A stretch of 64,000 nucleotides of DNA from Sarocladium kiliense (Eukaryota > Ascomycota > Sordariomycetes > Hypocreales > Sarocladiaceae). The translations under genes were made by a program, and so were the position numbers. Location: NCBI GenBank assembly GCA_030734395.1, contig JAUZTG010000020.1, positions 558,001 through 622,000 of the forward strand. The letters run 5' to 3'. Below the pieces are notes generated by a model. It made no database searches. It saw only the letters and a list, made by a program, of their open reading frames with translations, and was not told where the DNA came from. Shown piece by piece: positions 42,343-53,595 of this stretch (position 1 is the stretch's first letter; every line of letters starts with the position of its first letter).

Positions 42343-42853
42343 TTAGATCATCAGAGGCGTGGCAGTGGCAGGCCGGGCAGGTCGTCTGATCATGGGGGAC
42401 ATGGGAGGGTGAGAGGTGAGGCTGGATGGAGACTGAGGCATCAACTCAGCGATGCCAATGCGGCTTGCAGCTGCTTTCTCGCGAAGGATTGAGATTCTGG
42501 CGAGATTTGTTAGTCAATGGCTTCTGCACTGGGCTTTATTGGTAACTTACTCATCCTCAGAGATGCCGGGGATAGCGACAGGCTCGTGAGTGAAGTTGAA
42601 AGGAGCAGACTGCATATCAAGTCAGTAAACGCGGACCAAAGCAATCTAAGAATTGTAAGGGACATTCAAAACTTACAATCTCAAGAGACCGCTTCTGCTG
42701 CTTCCTCCGACGCTGGCGCAGGATGGTCTGCAGCCGAGAGCACAGGACGCGGACGTTGGAAGGGAGCTGCATGTTTTCGTCGTCGGACTGGATGCTGGTG
42801 ACTTGGATGGGGATGGCGGCGGCGATAGGGAATGTGTTCTGAGTCTGAGGCAT
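42343..42853 (-). CDS. Small CRIB-like protein (putative Cdc42/Rac effector), 129 aa
   Basis: Exons 42853-42677, 42609-42551 and 42496-42343, in phase; introns 67 and 54 nt. The product is a 129-residue soluble protein. Seen: a polybasic block LRQRRRKQQKR (44-54), then ISAPFNFTHEP at residues 59-69. That follows the first half of the CRIB consensus I-S-x-P-x(2)-F-x-H, but the following H-V-G is replaced by V-A-I. Next comes VAIPGISEDEISILREKAAA and a Pro/Ser-rich tail. A basic patch just before a CRIB motif is the arrangement of PAK/Gic/SPEC-type Cdc42 or Rac effectors. The first intron falls exactly between Ile59 and Ser60 of the motif. Function is inferred from the motif only. The long CT-rich leader upstream suggests steady expression. 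Confidence 0.72.
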
Positions 42854-44271
42854 TGGCACGACCTTGCGGTGCTTTTTTCTTTTCGAATTGTTTTTTTGTA
42901 AGTGTGATACGTTGTTTGAAGAAATGTCGGAGATCGGTTCGGTCGTGTAAGTTGAACCGGATGGGTATCGAAAGACAAAAGCAGGTAAAAGAAGTTGACA
43001 GTCGCTTGGAAGATGATGCGGGTCTTCGAATCGGAATTCGTAGACAGAAGAACGAAGTAAGAGAAGAGTCGAAGAGAAAAAGGTGCAGGGACCAAGATAG
43101 ATGCGAGATTGAGTTTCGTTGGAGAGAGTGGAAACCTAGGAGGCTGTTGTTGATGGGTGTTGTCCAGAGCAAGAAGGGTGCTAGTAGAGGCGAGTGAATG
43201 CAATCCCGAAGCAAGTCGAGTTTTCGTTCCGGCCGATGTGTCGAAGGTGAAAGAGAGTCGGTAACGAGCCTGAATGAAGAACGAAAGGAACTGAAAAAGA
43301 AAGAAAGGCCTCTTCCCTTGTCTTTGGGAGGTTGACTGTCTGGTTTGGATGGGCGAAACTCCTAGTGAGTGTGGGCTGGCCTCTTCTCTTTTTTTTTTTT
43401 CGTTTCCGGGGAGAGGCGAAGGCTCGGGATGTTATATGGGATGCTTATCGACTACGTTACCACTAGGAGAACTAACGAAGAAACTACTACAGCCTTCATA
43501 CGACAGGACAGTACAGTGCGTGTGCAGAAGAAGCGGTATGGCGAGACAATCAGAGACATGCGTTCAAGAGGCTAACCCCCCTCTCCGTTGCAAAGAGTCG
43601 TTCGATCCGGATCGGAGGGTGTGAAGTATGTGGCTTGCAGGTGCTACAGATCTGGTGTAATCTCTCGGCAAGAACGCAATACGCTTGTCGCACGAGAGGG
43701 ATTCAATGGACGGATGGGGGACAACCCCCCTTTGGTTCACGGCCAGGTCGGTCGAGCAGCAGTGGCTGTAAGTGTCAGAGGGCCTGCGTGGTGAGTGGCA
43801 TGCGAAACTCCCTGACGGGACAACTGACACGCATGACCGGGCCTCCCCAAAAAGGATAGGAGGACGGACGGGCTTTGGCAGAAAGCGGGCTAGAGGGATG
43901 CGCATGTGTTGGGACACATTGGAATGTCATGCCGTTCGACTGAAGGAGTTATTCTTTGCTGGGCTGGAGTGGTTGGGAGTTGCATACCAGAGCAGAGCTG
44001 AGGAATTTAGGGGTTCGCAGGAGGGTGGGAACAGGGCCTGGCGCTTCTTCTCTGGCTCTTTAAATGTGTATCCATAAAAGGTTTGATAAGGCGAATTGTG
44101 TCTCATTATGTGGATTTTGGACCATTGACCGTTAGGAACCAGCGGAGCTAAAGGAAATGATCGTGAATGAATTGCCTAGGAAATAAGTTGTCGAGACGAA
44201 CGCGAGTCCGCCCTTGGGAAGACCGAGACGAGTGCAGGTACGCGCATCGCCGCACGTTGAAGAGTCCATAG

Positions 44272-44299
44272 TAACTAACTAACTAACTAATTAATTAAT
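44272..44299. repeat. TAAC/TAAT tetranucleotide microsatellite
   Basis: About five copies of TAAC pass directly into TAAT units, giving an AT-rich block in an otherwise GC-balanced region. Confidence 0.8.
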
Positions 44300-44995
44300 G
44301 AACCTCTGGCGTGGAGCCACTCACGATGTCAGTGTCTCAGATTGTTTGGCGAGACATCAAACAGCAGAGTCGGGTCGAGCAGAGCAGAGCAGCTGCTACT
44401 GAATCTGCTGCACACAGGGTGAGGTGAGGTGACATTCTACCGTGAACCGCCTGACGAAGTGTACCGTACCAACTCTGATGAGACAGCTTGCGACACATGA
44501 CTGCATCCGCAAAGCGCAGCAAGGCGTGTCCGTGTGTGTTTGAGAAGCAGGCTGGACGGGCAGGTCGGTCTAATTGAAACTCCCAGGACTGTGCGTGCGT
44601 CTCTTCAGCAAGGGATGGATGGATTCCCGCGGGACTCATGACGAAAAGTCTAAGGTCGCCCGCCCGCCTGTCTTGCATCCTGGGGAAAATCTGCAAAAAT
44701 AAGGGCCGCAGAGGGCATGGAATAGCTTTTGATTCAATGCTTCAACTTGTCAAACATCTCGCGTGGACGTGGAGCCGTGCACACACACCAAAAAAGACGT
44801 GGCTTTCTTCTTCTTTCTTCATGCTGCGCTGCGTCTTGGGGTCGGTCCCGTAGCGCAAGGGGTTCTCCGGCGTGCATACTGCGTCATCAGGGCGAGGGAG
44901 GGTGGTTGGAAACCCTCAAGGGCGACGACTGTGGCATGCCTATTTGTGTGTCTTCATCGTCTATTCTATCTAAGTTCTCTTATTTCTGCTCGAGG

Positions 44996-45020
44996 TGCGA
45001 TGCGATGCGATGCGATGCGA
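44996..45020. repeat. (TGCGA)5 pentanucleotide repeat
   Basis: Five perfect copies followed by an imperfect TGAGA unit. Confidence 0.9.
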
Positions 45021-45329
45021 TGAGATTCGATCACGACTATGCCGTCAGGAACTGATCGCAGGCTGGTTTGATCGACAGAGGAGACTCAAGGACCAACTGC
45101 CAGTCCGGGCGCTTACAGCGATGTGAGGCAAGACACGGAGCGACACTCAAGCAGAGGGAGGCGGACTGGTCGACGTCCAAGTCACTTCATTCTCTTGTGT
45201 TGCGCAGTGGTCTCTCTATCTGAGCCCTGTGCGATCACCGATTCGTATCTTCACATCGAACCCTGTCTCTTAGACCATCCTGTCCTACTCGACGACTTTG
45301 TGTTTCGCTCTCTCTCTCTCTAGCTCCGA

Positions 45330-47023
45330 TCATTTCGGGTAATCCTTGAGATGGTAGCTCTTGAGCTTGACGAATTGGTCAAACCCAAACTTGCTCAGCG
45401 TCTGGCCCTTGCCTGAATTCTTCCAACCCGTCCATGCGAGGTCCTATATACACAGAAAATATAGCTTGTCAGTCTTGGGTTGTCCTAGTTGAAAATTTGG
45501 GATGTCAAGTTTCATAGGGGTTTCGGGGTTCTTCGGGGCCATGATCACCATCGCGACGCGGGGGATGTGCACCAGTAAGGGTTAGAGGAGGAGAAGGAGG
45601 AGGATTGATGCTTACCGGGCTGGGATAATCGGCACGGTTAACAAAGACGGTACCGGCTTCGACTTCGTCGGCTAGTTCATAGCCCCTGTCTGTGTCTTTG
45701 GTCCAGATGCTGGCAGTGAGACCAAACTCGCTGTCGTTCATCAGCTTGACCGCCTCCTCGTCGCTCTTGACCTTCATCACAGGAAGCACGGGGCCAAATG
45801 TCTCGTCCATCATGACCGTCATGGAGTGGTTCACGCCGGTTAGCAGAGTGGGTTTCACAAAGTTCCCCTTGGCGGGCGGGTTGCTGAACGTCTCGTTCTC
45901 TGGCGTCTCGTCCTTGGCGCCCTTATCAAGCGCATCTTTGATGTGCGCCTCGATGGTCTCCTTAGACCGCTTTGAGATAACTGGTCCGACGTGGGTAGCC
46001 TTGTCGAACGGGTCGCCAAGCTTGTAGCCGCTCAGCACTTTCTGTGTTGCCTTGACGAAGGCATCGTGCACCTTCTCGTGAACGTACACGCGCTCCAGAG
46101 AGCAGCAGCTCTGACCAGAGTTGAAGATGGCACCATCGACAATCTCCTCGGCCGCCCAGGCAATGTCGACGTCGTCTCTGACGTAGGCAGGATCCTTTCC
46201 TCCAAGCTCCAGTCCCACGTTCACGAAGCGGTCAGCCGCCGCCTTCTGGACAGCGAGACCGCCTGCGACAGCGCCAGTGAAGCATACCAGTTGGATGGCA
46301 GGGTTTCGGACGATGGTCTCCATGACGGTGGGGGAGCCACAGTGGAAGTACTGCAGCACGCCCTTGGGCAGGCCAGCAGCCTCGAAGACCTCAGTGACAC
46401 GCTCGGCAATGGTGGGGGTCTGGGGAGACGGCTTCAGGATGATGGAGTTGCCGGCGAGAATGGCTGGGACGAGCGAGTTGATGAGGGTCAGGTACGGATA
46501 CTGGTGAGACACGCAACGGTGGTTAGCCTAGCCTAGCCTATCTTTCGCACAGATGGGAAAAGAAACAGGAGTGGGATGGCAACGTGCATGGTTGCTGCAA
46601 ATGAGGGGGGCAACTCACATTCCAAGGGAAGATGATGAGGACGGGGCCGACTGGCAGCTTGCGGATAAAGCGCTTGAAGCCCTTCTCGGGCTCGCCATCA
46701 GTGTCCTTGAGGACCTCATCGCTGATCTTGAGCAGGTACTCGCCACGCTTGACGGCAGTCTTGACCTCGACGGTGCCAAATGCGATGGGTCGTCCCATCT
46801 GGACAGTGATCTCCTCTGCGAGCTCATCCTGGCGGTCGAGCAGGCCCTTGAGGAACTTCTTCACGATATCTTGACGCTCCTTGAGGGAGGTCTTGCGCCA
46901 GGTCTGGAAGGCATCGGTGGCGGTCTGGGGGATCGAGGTGAGGTCGGACTCGGAGACGCCGTTGCGAGTGATGACGGTCTCGTTGGTGGTGGGGGAGATG
47001 GTGTTGATGACCTCGACGGACAT
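45330..47023 (-). CDS. NAD(P)-dependent aldehyde dehydrogenase, 467 aa
   Basis: Oxidises aldehydes to acids. Exons 47023-46619, 46500-45616 and 45443-45330, phase 0 at both junctions; introns 118 and 172 nt. Seen: Rossmann-fold segment LPVGPVLIIFPWN-YPYLTLI, KPSPQTP, general base Glu233 in LELGGKDP, nucleophile Cys267 in FNSGQSCCSLERVYV, ETFGPVLPV, and the C-terminal WTGWKNSGKGQTLSKFGFD. All active-site residues are intact. No targeting peptide is seen, so it is probably cytosolic. The closest type is the small (about 460-residue) fungal ALDH group; substrate not assignable. Start is the ATG at 47023 (SVEVINTISP). A TGTGA microsatellite is only 17 bp upstream. Confidence 0.93.
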
Positions 47024-47784
47024 GGTGGGCAACGCAGCTGTGTGATGTGATGTGATGTGATGTGATGTGATTGCAGTCAGATGCTCTCCTGGTACAAGTA
47101 CTGTCGTTGGTGATGTGAACTGCGAGCTGACTCGGCGGGCCTTGAATACTGCGAGTCGGACGGAGGTGGGCGCAAATCTTCCAGAGATAGCTGTGGTTTA
47201 ACTCTGGAGATGTTTTGGAGGCGGCATCGGACCCTGCGTCCGACTCTGCCCCACCATCGACGATGTCATCGGACCGCCACTATGCGAAAGACGGAGGGGC
47301 AACGAGATAAGCTAGGGCTACCGCTAATATCCTACACCCAATATAATCGCTTAGAGCCTCATGACATGGGAATTCCTGGTATGTTCGAAGATGATAGGTC
47401 TGACAGCTCATAGATGATTTGATATCCCTGCCGATTCCCCTGCTTCCCAAGACTACCTAAGAGGGGCAATAGCGTGACTTTGGTTGCTATGCCACATCAC
47501 CTTCACGCCTCTCCATGCAGGTCTGTTTATACGCTTTCAGCTAAGATTCCTTCTTGAAGGCGTGTTGTATTTAGAAGCCTGGTCGTAACGACTTCTATAA
47601 GCCAATCATGCAGCTGATCGTATGCAGTGCTGCACACTTCAACACAAGATACACGTTAAGTCTGTCAACCATTATAGGGAAATGAGTGAATGGTATCTCA
47701 TCGATAGCACAGTTATTAGTTCTATTTCTTTGTGTATCATACTCTAGAAGATCTTTTGCTTCATCATCTCAGAACCCAAAGCAC
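47024..47784. other. Intergenic: ALDH promoter and GT2 3' flank
   Basis: 761 bp; holds the (TGTGA)6 repeat beside the ALDH start. No other gene is seen. Confidence 0.55.
47041..47070. repeat. (TGTGA)6 microsatellite in the ALDH leader
   Basis: Six perfect TGTGA copies, 18-47 bp upstream of the ALDH start codon (TCACA in the gene's sense), so it should lie in the 5' untranslated region or at the transcription start. Confidence 0.9.
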
Positions 47785-50663
47785 TCAAGCCAGACGGAAC
47801 GACAGCCCAAAGATCACCACCGTATACGCAGACAACAGTGAGTAGTGAATCTCATGCGCCCACGCTCCCCACCCAGTTTGGATCTTCTTCGACTCCTCCT
47901 TTGGGTACGCAATGCCCGTCTTACTGTCCCTGTCCAGCAGGTCTTCCCGATCTGGGCAGTTTGGCGGGGAGATGGCATACCCAATCGGCGTCCAGCACGA
48001 CAATATACACGATAGCCAAAGCACCGGTGGCCAGCCAGCGTGTGTGAGGATCCCGACGAGTGTGTCTTCGGTATTTCGGTGCCGTTGGAGGTTCCAATAC
48101 GTGCCCAATCCGACGGCTACGAGAGTGAAAGCGATATATAGCAGGTGGAGGTAGCACTGGCAGTCCCAGATTGTCACCTTCAGACGACGCCACATGGGAG
48201 CCCGGCGTCGCGCGTCACGCTCGTCGAGCTCGGCTTTCTGCGAGCCTGACGATGTGAAGACTGCTACCTTGCCTCCCAACCAGGATGGAAGGCAGAAAGT
48301 GCGAATGATGGAAATAGATTGGACTATTTGACGCGGTTAGCCCACGGCCACCAATATTAACACATCGTGAACAACTTACAGATAGCCATCCAAAGGACTG
48401 CCCTGGCCTCACGCTGACCCGTGAGATAGCCGCTGGGCAGGTATGTCACAAACTCGTTGAGCCGGTTGATGATATGCGAGGCGAACCACGCACGGATAAG
48501 CCATTGCAACTGCCCGTAGTTGCTAAAGGGAACAAGGTTGCCTCCAGAGATGAGAACAACGGGTGATGTAAACATAGAGGCCACCAGAGCTACCGTTAGG
48601 AGAGAGGCGATGGTGTACACGAATCCACAGAGTCTTTGGAAGAAGGTCATGCGCTTGACGAGGGGACCCCAGAGGCAAAAGCGAAGCTTGATAGCAGTCT
48701 GAACCGTTCCAATAGTCTATAGTCTCATGTTATTCATCTCGTCTGTACAGAAACCTGGTGTTGATATCAAGGAAGCTTACCCATCGAGTTCGCTGTTTGA
48801 GGTGACTAGTGAGCGAATCAGGGACAGTGCCGAACTGCAGAGGCTCGTGAACAAAAGCTGTGTTCCAGCCGTCACCGAGAAGCATACTGGAAGTGCAGAC
48901 GTCTTCTGCCAGTGAGCCGGTTGGGAAGCGTCCGATGGCTTCCAGAGCAGCCCTACGCATGACGTAACCGGATCCAGTGCACCAAGCTACTCCAAGGGTA
49001 TCCTTCATCGGTTCAGAGACGTGGACAAATAGATCAAGACTCTGACAGAGTGGGTCGTCCTTGGGCACATTGTAGAAAAGCTGTTTGCAAAGACCGATGT
49101 TAGTGAATCACCGAGAAGGTAAGCTCAGGGTGCTGGAATACTGACCTGAGGGGGGCATGCCATGCTGCAATTCGGGTCCTGGATCATGTGTGGGATAAGT
49201 GCGCGAAGCCAGTCTCGTTCAGGGATCATATCAGCATCTAGAGCTGCGAAGAAGTTGGCCGCGCCGCCAGGAAGCCTCTGCGTCTCCTCGAGAGCATAGT
49301 TCAAGTTGCCGGCCTTGAAGTGGTGCGGCACGCCCGGGTATTTAGGTCGAGATCGATAGTAGAGGTTGTCAAAGAGCTCAACAGCCGTCCTTTCCGTCTT
49401 CTCTCGCAGTGTCTTGGAGTTTCCGTCATCACAAATGATGACTCGGAACCGTGAAAGCGGGTAGTCGACGTTGCACGCAGCCTTGGCTGTATCGAGAACA
49501 AGATCATCATCCTCGCCACAGCAAGTGATGATGACGTCGACTGAAGGAACATTCTCGCCAATGATGCGCAGTTTTGGTCGCCATCTCATTCCGATGGCGT
49601 GCAGACCCCAGAGGCGATGTAGAAGCATGGGCAGCAGGACGATGATTTCGACAATAATAAAAGCCCAGGCCATCCAGTATGTCTTGTTGGCTTGTTTCTC
49701 AGCTATACGTGTGAAGAGAACTCGCAGAGTGAAGTAGATGATGTGGACCGCGATGGTCATGATGGCGAGCGGGGCACTGAGGCGATATGCCCATCGCTTC
49801 CAAGGAGTCATCAACTCCATATCGTCATGCTTAGCAACACGCTTGATGGCATATTCCTCTTCTCTTTCGCTCATACCAGGACGTTGAACATCCCTGGAGG
49901 AGCGTGGCAAGGGAGCCGGACCGGCGGTGGAGTATCTTCGAGCATTGAAAGCCGACCATGGTGCATAGCTGTTGGACCTCACCAGGACAGTCTCGTTGAG
50001 CTCAAGGCCAAGGATGTTATCATGAGTCTGCACTGGATCGATAGACCGCATAGCAGTCCGGACAGTGCTAGATGCCCGTTGACCAGCGTTGATCATGCGC
50101 ATGATGGAGCCACGACGTCCCCGTGGAGAGGGAGTTTCGGCTGGAGATAATGTGTATTGAGAGCCCACTGGTCTCGTGTCAAAGCTCCATCGACGTGGAG
50201 ACTCAGATGTTTCAGCTGGCTGGGTGTTTCCCCCAAGACCCAATGCCCTCAGGCCGGAGCTCCATCGCCTTTGAGTGGGCACCGCTGGTGATGCAGGAAT
50301 AGTGACGGGTTCTGTTACCGCGGAGACCTCAGTCTTGACCCATTCCGGCTTTCTGAAGGCCTATGTAATACTTAGCTCCGTTCATGGGCAGTAACCAAAG
50401 AGAGACGGAGTGGAATTAATTCAAAAGCTTACAACAGAGGAGTCGCTGCCTTCAGCAGTAGATGATGAGGAAGAGATAGATCCCAAGCTTGAAGTCTTGG
50501 AACCTTCTTCCTCCTCCGGAAGCATCTCGAGTGGTGCTGCATTTTGAGGCCTTGGACTATTCTGGGGGAGGGTTGTCCACGGAAAGGATGGCATAATGGG
50601 AGAATCAGGGGCAACAGACGATGAGGAACGCCTACGGCTCCGGGTGCTTGGTGGGCCTGACAT
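47785..50663 (-). CDS. Processive GT2 glycosyltransferase, cellulose-synthase-like (CelA/Tft1 type)
   Basis: Membrane beta-glucan synthase of the cellulose-synthase superfamily; fungal relatives make mixed-linkage or other beta-glucans. Exons 50663-50433, 50360-49146, 49080-48781, 48716-48380 and 48323-47785 give 873 residues. Seen: a 190-residue Ser/Arg-rich cytosolic N-terminus with many possible phosphosites, two membrane segments (LSAPLAIMTIAVHIIYFTL; MAWAFIIVEIIVLLPMLL), then the GT-A core: VDVIITCCGEDDD, DADM (452-454), CTGSGYV (516-522), catalytic Asp542 in LAEDVCTS, and QRTRW (578-582). Four to six C-terminal membrane segments follow. The third exon ends exactly after the QxxRW Trp. 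An isolated GT2 role in hyphal growth is also possible; polymer specificity cannot be read from sequence. Confidence 0.9.
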
Positions 50664-52590
50664 GGTAGGGATAGATTAGAGTGTTCGATCTGACAGAACA
50701 AGAAGCGGAGTAAATCAAACATGGTAGGTGAGTGAGACATGGCAGCTTTAAATCTTATATAGTGAGGGACCTGAAGCTCCGTGAAGAAAATCGTCATGGC
50801 CCAAGCTCGAGGCCTTAGCTCAAGGCCCAGATTCACAGAGACGGCAGCTTTGTTGCTGGGTGCGGACAACATCGGGGCCTAGCTCGGGGTCTACGAGAAG
50901 CCTCACTGCTCTGATTTTCTTCTTTTGAATCGATAAGTCCATTTACGGACTGAATTGTTCTCCATTGAGACGTGGCCCCGAGCCATCAACATCCACAATA
51001 CACGCTCGGACGGTCACTCGCCGGAAGTGCCTGGGCCCTGGAGCCCGAAAGCTTCCTTATAGCGTGGCTTAGCCCTATGGCCGATCCGGTGAACCCGAGT
51101 CTCTGGGCCATACACAGCTGAATAATATTGTGGTGTATCCCACGATGGCCCGGTTCAATGGGTCACCGTTGGAATGCGGCTTCAAGCGATCTAGAACAAC
51201 GGTCTACCTTTGTGGGTCGAACCGCACAGAAACCAGATCTGACGATGGGAGACGCATGGTGCGTCATTGACTATTTGCTGGGAAAACGGGAATCGAGCGT
51301 TGCATTGCCGAAAAGCGGACAGGTCTCTATGTAAGAACTGGGAAGCATCATGGTGTCTCAGGTTCCTGTATCGTCAAGTGAAAGCCACGTTCCTAGCTGC
51401 AGCTTCCAAGTTCGTGGCTGACCGCCCACAGCTAAGGCAGGGCCAACATAGTCTTAGCAAAAGCTATTTTCAGTAGTCGCGGTAATGAGGAGTTGCTCAC
51501 CCAGACGGCTAGGTCCAGAACCTAGGTAAAGAGGGCTAATTATGTCACGACGACGAGCAGGTCACCCACGAGATCGATCGATCTTCCCCAAGTCTCAAGT
51601 CCAGCTTGAAGATGGACAATAGATGGAGCAGGAATGCCAGCCACGTGCTTCGCAGTCTCGACCTCGTCCCCAAAGCCCTGCCGCACGCATCTCAATAAGA
51701 ACCCCGACTACGGATCGTCGAGCTTCCGATGATCAATGCAATCAGCCTCCATTCCTCCAGCCAGCTGCCCATGAACTCACTTCACTCTGGTGTCACAATG
51801 TCCATCCGGGAAATGGGCAACTCGCAAGGTGTTTTTCTCTTTGATTTTTTTTTGGTTCTTGTTTCGAACGGGTCTTTACCACGATACTGGACTAGGTAAT
51901 TGTGCCCGGTACTGCGGCTTGACACCCGCGGACGCTGACGAAACCTCGCGGACCTTTTCTCCAAGGAGCGAAATCGCACGTTCGAGGCGAAGTCCGGACC
52001 CAGAACTTTAAATCCATGGTCGCCGAGTACCTGGCATGGCTGGGTGCAGATCCGGGCCCATCGACCGAGTCACTGGAATGTCGCTAGCTCAGCCGTGCTT
52101 CGCGGGTTGCGATAATTTTCGGCCGGCAGCAATCGGAAAGTTGATGTCGCTCTGATGAATAGGAGTCATCATCAATAGAGAGTTCCGAAAAGAAGAAGCC
52201 TTCATGATTTATCGGTGCTCTGATGGTGCTGATACGTTTCACTGTTCACAGTCTGCAAGATCACATATGGGACACAGGATGAGGACAGCGTCCATATCAA
52301 GGTTGTTAGCCTTCTTCAAGTCAGACGAGATCTTCGCTACGTGCTCATTGCCCACTAAAATGGGCAAAGTTTCGAGCAGGTGCAATGTCGTGACCAAGTG
52401 GTTTCTTTGACGTGAAACTGCCTGACGAAACCCCAACCTAACCCTAACCCAACACCCCTCTGCGAATCCCTTTATCTTATCACCTCATTTCGGCGAAGCC
52501 CCAGTCTTTTTTTCTGTTGCCTTCCTAGCCTCGTCCCGGAGGAGCTTTCTCGTCGCTGGACGACAAAATCACAGACCACATCCGCCCGCC
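50664..52590. other. Gene-free region (GT2 promoter to esf2 promoter)
   Basis: 1927 bp, with no domain-like open frame. Its right end has a telomere-like box and two TTATC cores (52472-52481) before esf2. Confidence 0.5.
52437..52450 (+). promoter_or_regulatory. esf2: Telomere-like box CCTAACCCTAACCC upstream of esf2
   Basis: A little over two units of CCCTAA, flanked by CCCCAA and CAACACCCC, 141 bp before the esf2 ATG. In fungi and plants such boxes (Tbf1/telobox type) are known in promoters of ribosomal-protein and ribosome-biogenesis genes. Confidence 0.45.
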
Positions 52591-53595
52591 ATGTCGTCAA
52601 AAAAGGCAAACGAGCTCCTCGGAGTCTCTGATAGCGAAGATGAAAATGCGCAGGAGTATCACTCGGACCAGGAGGTCAGCAAGGGCGGTCGTAGCGCCAA
52701 AAGACGGAAGGTAGAATCCGATGAGGAGGCCGACGATGACTTTGCCAGCGACCAAGACGATGACGAGAACCGCGGAGCAGGTGGAAGTGATTATGACAAC
52801 GACGAAGAAGAGGGGGAAGAAGACGACGACCAAGACGACGAAAAGGACACAAAGAAGCACAAGACCAAGTCAAAACCATCCGACGCCGCACCCCAAATAC
52901 CCAACAACCTGGGCAATCCCCTGGCCAAGAAGAACCTTGTCGCTACCGAAGCTGCGATCAAAAAGTCTGGCGTCGTCTATCTATCCCGAATTCCACCTTT
53001 CATGAAACCAATTAAGCTCCGATCCCTCCTCCAGCCCTACGGCACCATCAACCGCATCTTCCTCGCACCCGAGGATCCAGCAGCCCACGCCCGACGTGTC
53101 CGAGCCGGTGGCAACAAGAAACGCTCATTCACCGAAGGCTGGGTCGAGTTCACCCGAAAACGCGACGCGAAAGCTGCAGCTGAGCTGCTCAATGGGCGAA
53201 CAATTGGCGGCAAGAAGGGCACATACTACCGCGACGATATCTGGAATCTGTTGTATCTCAAGGGCTTCAAGTGGCACAACCTCACAGAGCAGATTGCATC
53301 CGAGAACGCGGAGAGGACAAGCAGGATGAGGGCGGAGATCAGCAAGACGACAAAGGAGAACAAGGAGTTTGTCAAGAATGTGGAGAGGAGCAAGATGCTC
53401 GACGGCATGGAGGCCAAGGCCAAGGCGAAGAAGAAGAGGGGTCACGATGATGATGGGGATGGTGCTGCGTCAGAGAGGCCGGTCAAGGAGAGGAAGAGGA
53501 CATTTACGCAGGTCGCGCAGGTGAAGAAGGGTCAGGCGGCAGAGCACCAGCAACCGGCAGAGCAAGTCAGCAGGGTGCTGAGCAAGATTTTCTGA
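52591..53595 (+). CDS. esf2: Pre-rRNA processing protein Esf2/ABT1
   Basis: SSU-processome component that binds pre-rRNA and stimulates the helicase Dbp8 in 18S maturation. Single exon, 334 residues. Seen: a very acidic N-terminal third (D/E runs to about residue 90) with a basic patch SAKRRKV, then one RRM-like domain: GVVYLSRIPPFMKPIKLRSL, INRIFLAPEDP, and a basic loop RRVRAGGNKKRSFTEGWVEF. LNGRTIGGKKGTYYRDDIWN and LYLKGFKWHNLTEQIASENA follow, the last being the family signature. The C-terminus is Lys-rich (AKAKAKKKRG, then KERKRTFTQ). It stands 444 bp upstream of nmd3 on the same strand. Confidence 0.95.
   Translation: MSSKKANELLGVSDSEDENAQEYHSDQEVSKGGRSAKRRKVESDEEADDDFASDQDDDENRGAGGSDYDNDEEEGEEDDDQDDEKDTKKHKTKSKPSDAAPQIPNNLGNPLAKKNLVATEAAIKKSGVVYLSRIPPFMKPIKLRSLLQPYGTINRIFLAPEDPAAHARRVRAGGNKKRSFTEGWVEFTRKRDAKAAAELLNGRTIGGKKGTYYRDDIWNLLYLKGFKWHNLTEQIASENAERTSRMRAEISKTTKENKEFVKNVERSKMLDGMEAKAKAKKKRGHDDDGDGAASERPVKERKRTFTQVAQVKKGQAAEHQQPAEQVSRVLSKIF

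Larger units (their letters stand above)
42854..45329. other. 2.5-kb gene-free region with CT-rich leader and microsatellites
   Basis: From 42860 to about 43320 the plus strand is purine-rich, so the leader of the minus-strand CRIB-like gene is long and CT-rich. Two minus-strand frames that read across 42853 into exon 1 in other frames were judged shadows. Microsatellites at 44272-44299 and 44996-45020 are listed separately. No gene is seen. Confidence 0.5.

Noticed and set aside
42673..43214. Two long minus-strand frames crossing the CRIB-like gene start
   Set aside because: They read the CT-rich leader as Ser/Leu/Phe/Pro stretches and overlap exon 1 out of frame; typical of pyrimidine-rich 5' regions.
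46553..47050. Leu/Gly-rich plus-strand frame opposite ALDH exon 1
   Set aside because: Shadow of the aldehyde dehydrogenase coding strand.
52431..52458. Chromosome-end or fusion scar
   Set aside because: Only about two CCCTAA units, placed at a promoter-typical distance from esf2; better explained as a transcription-factor box.
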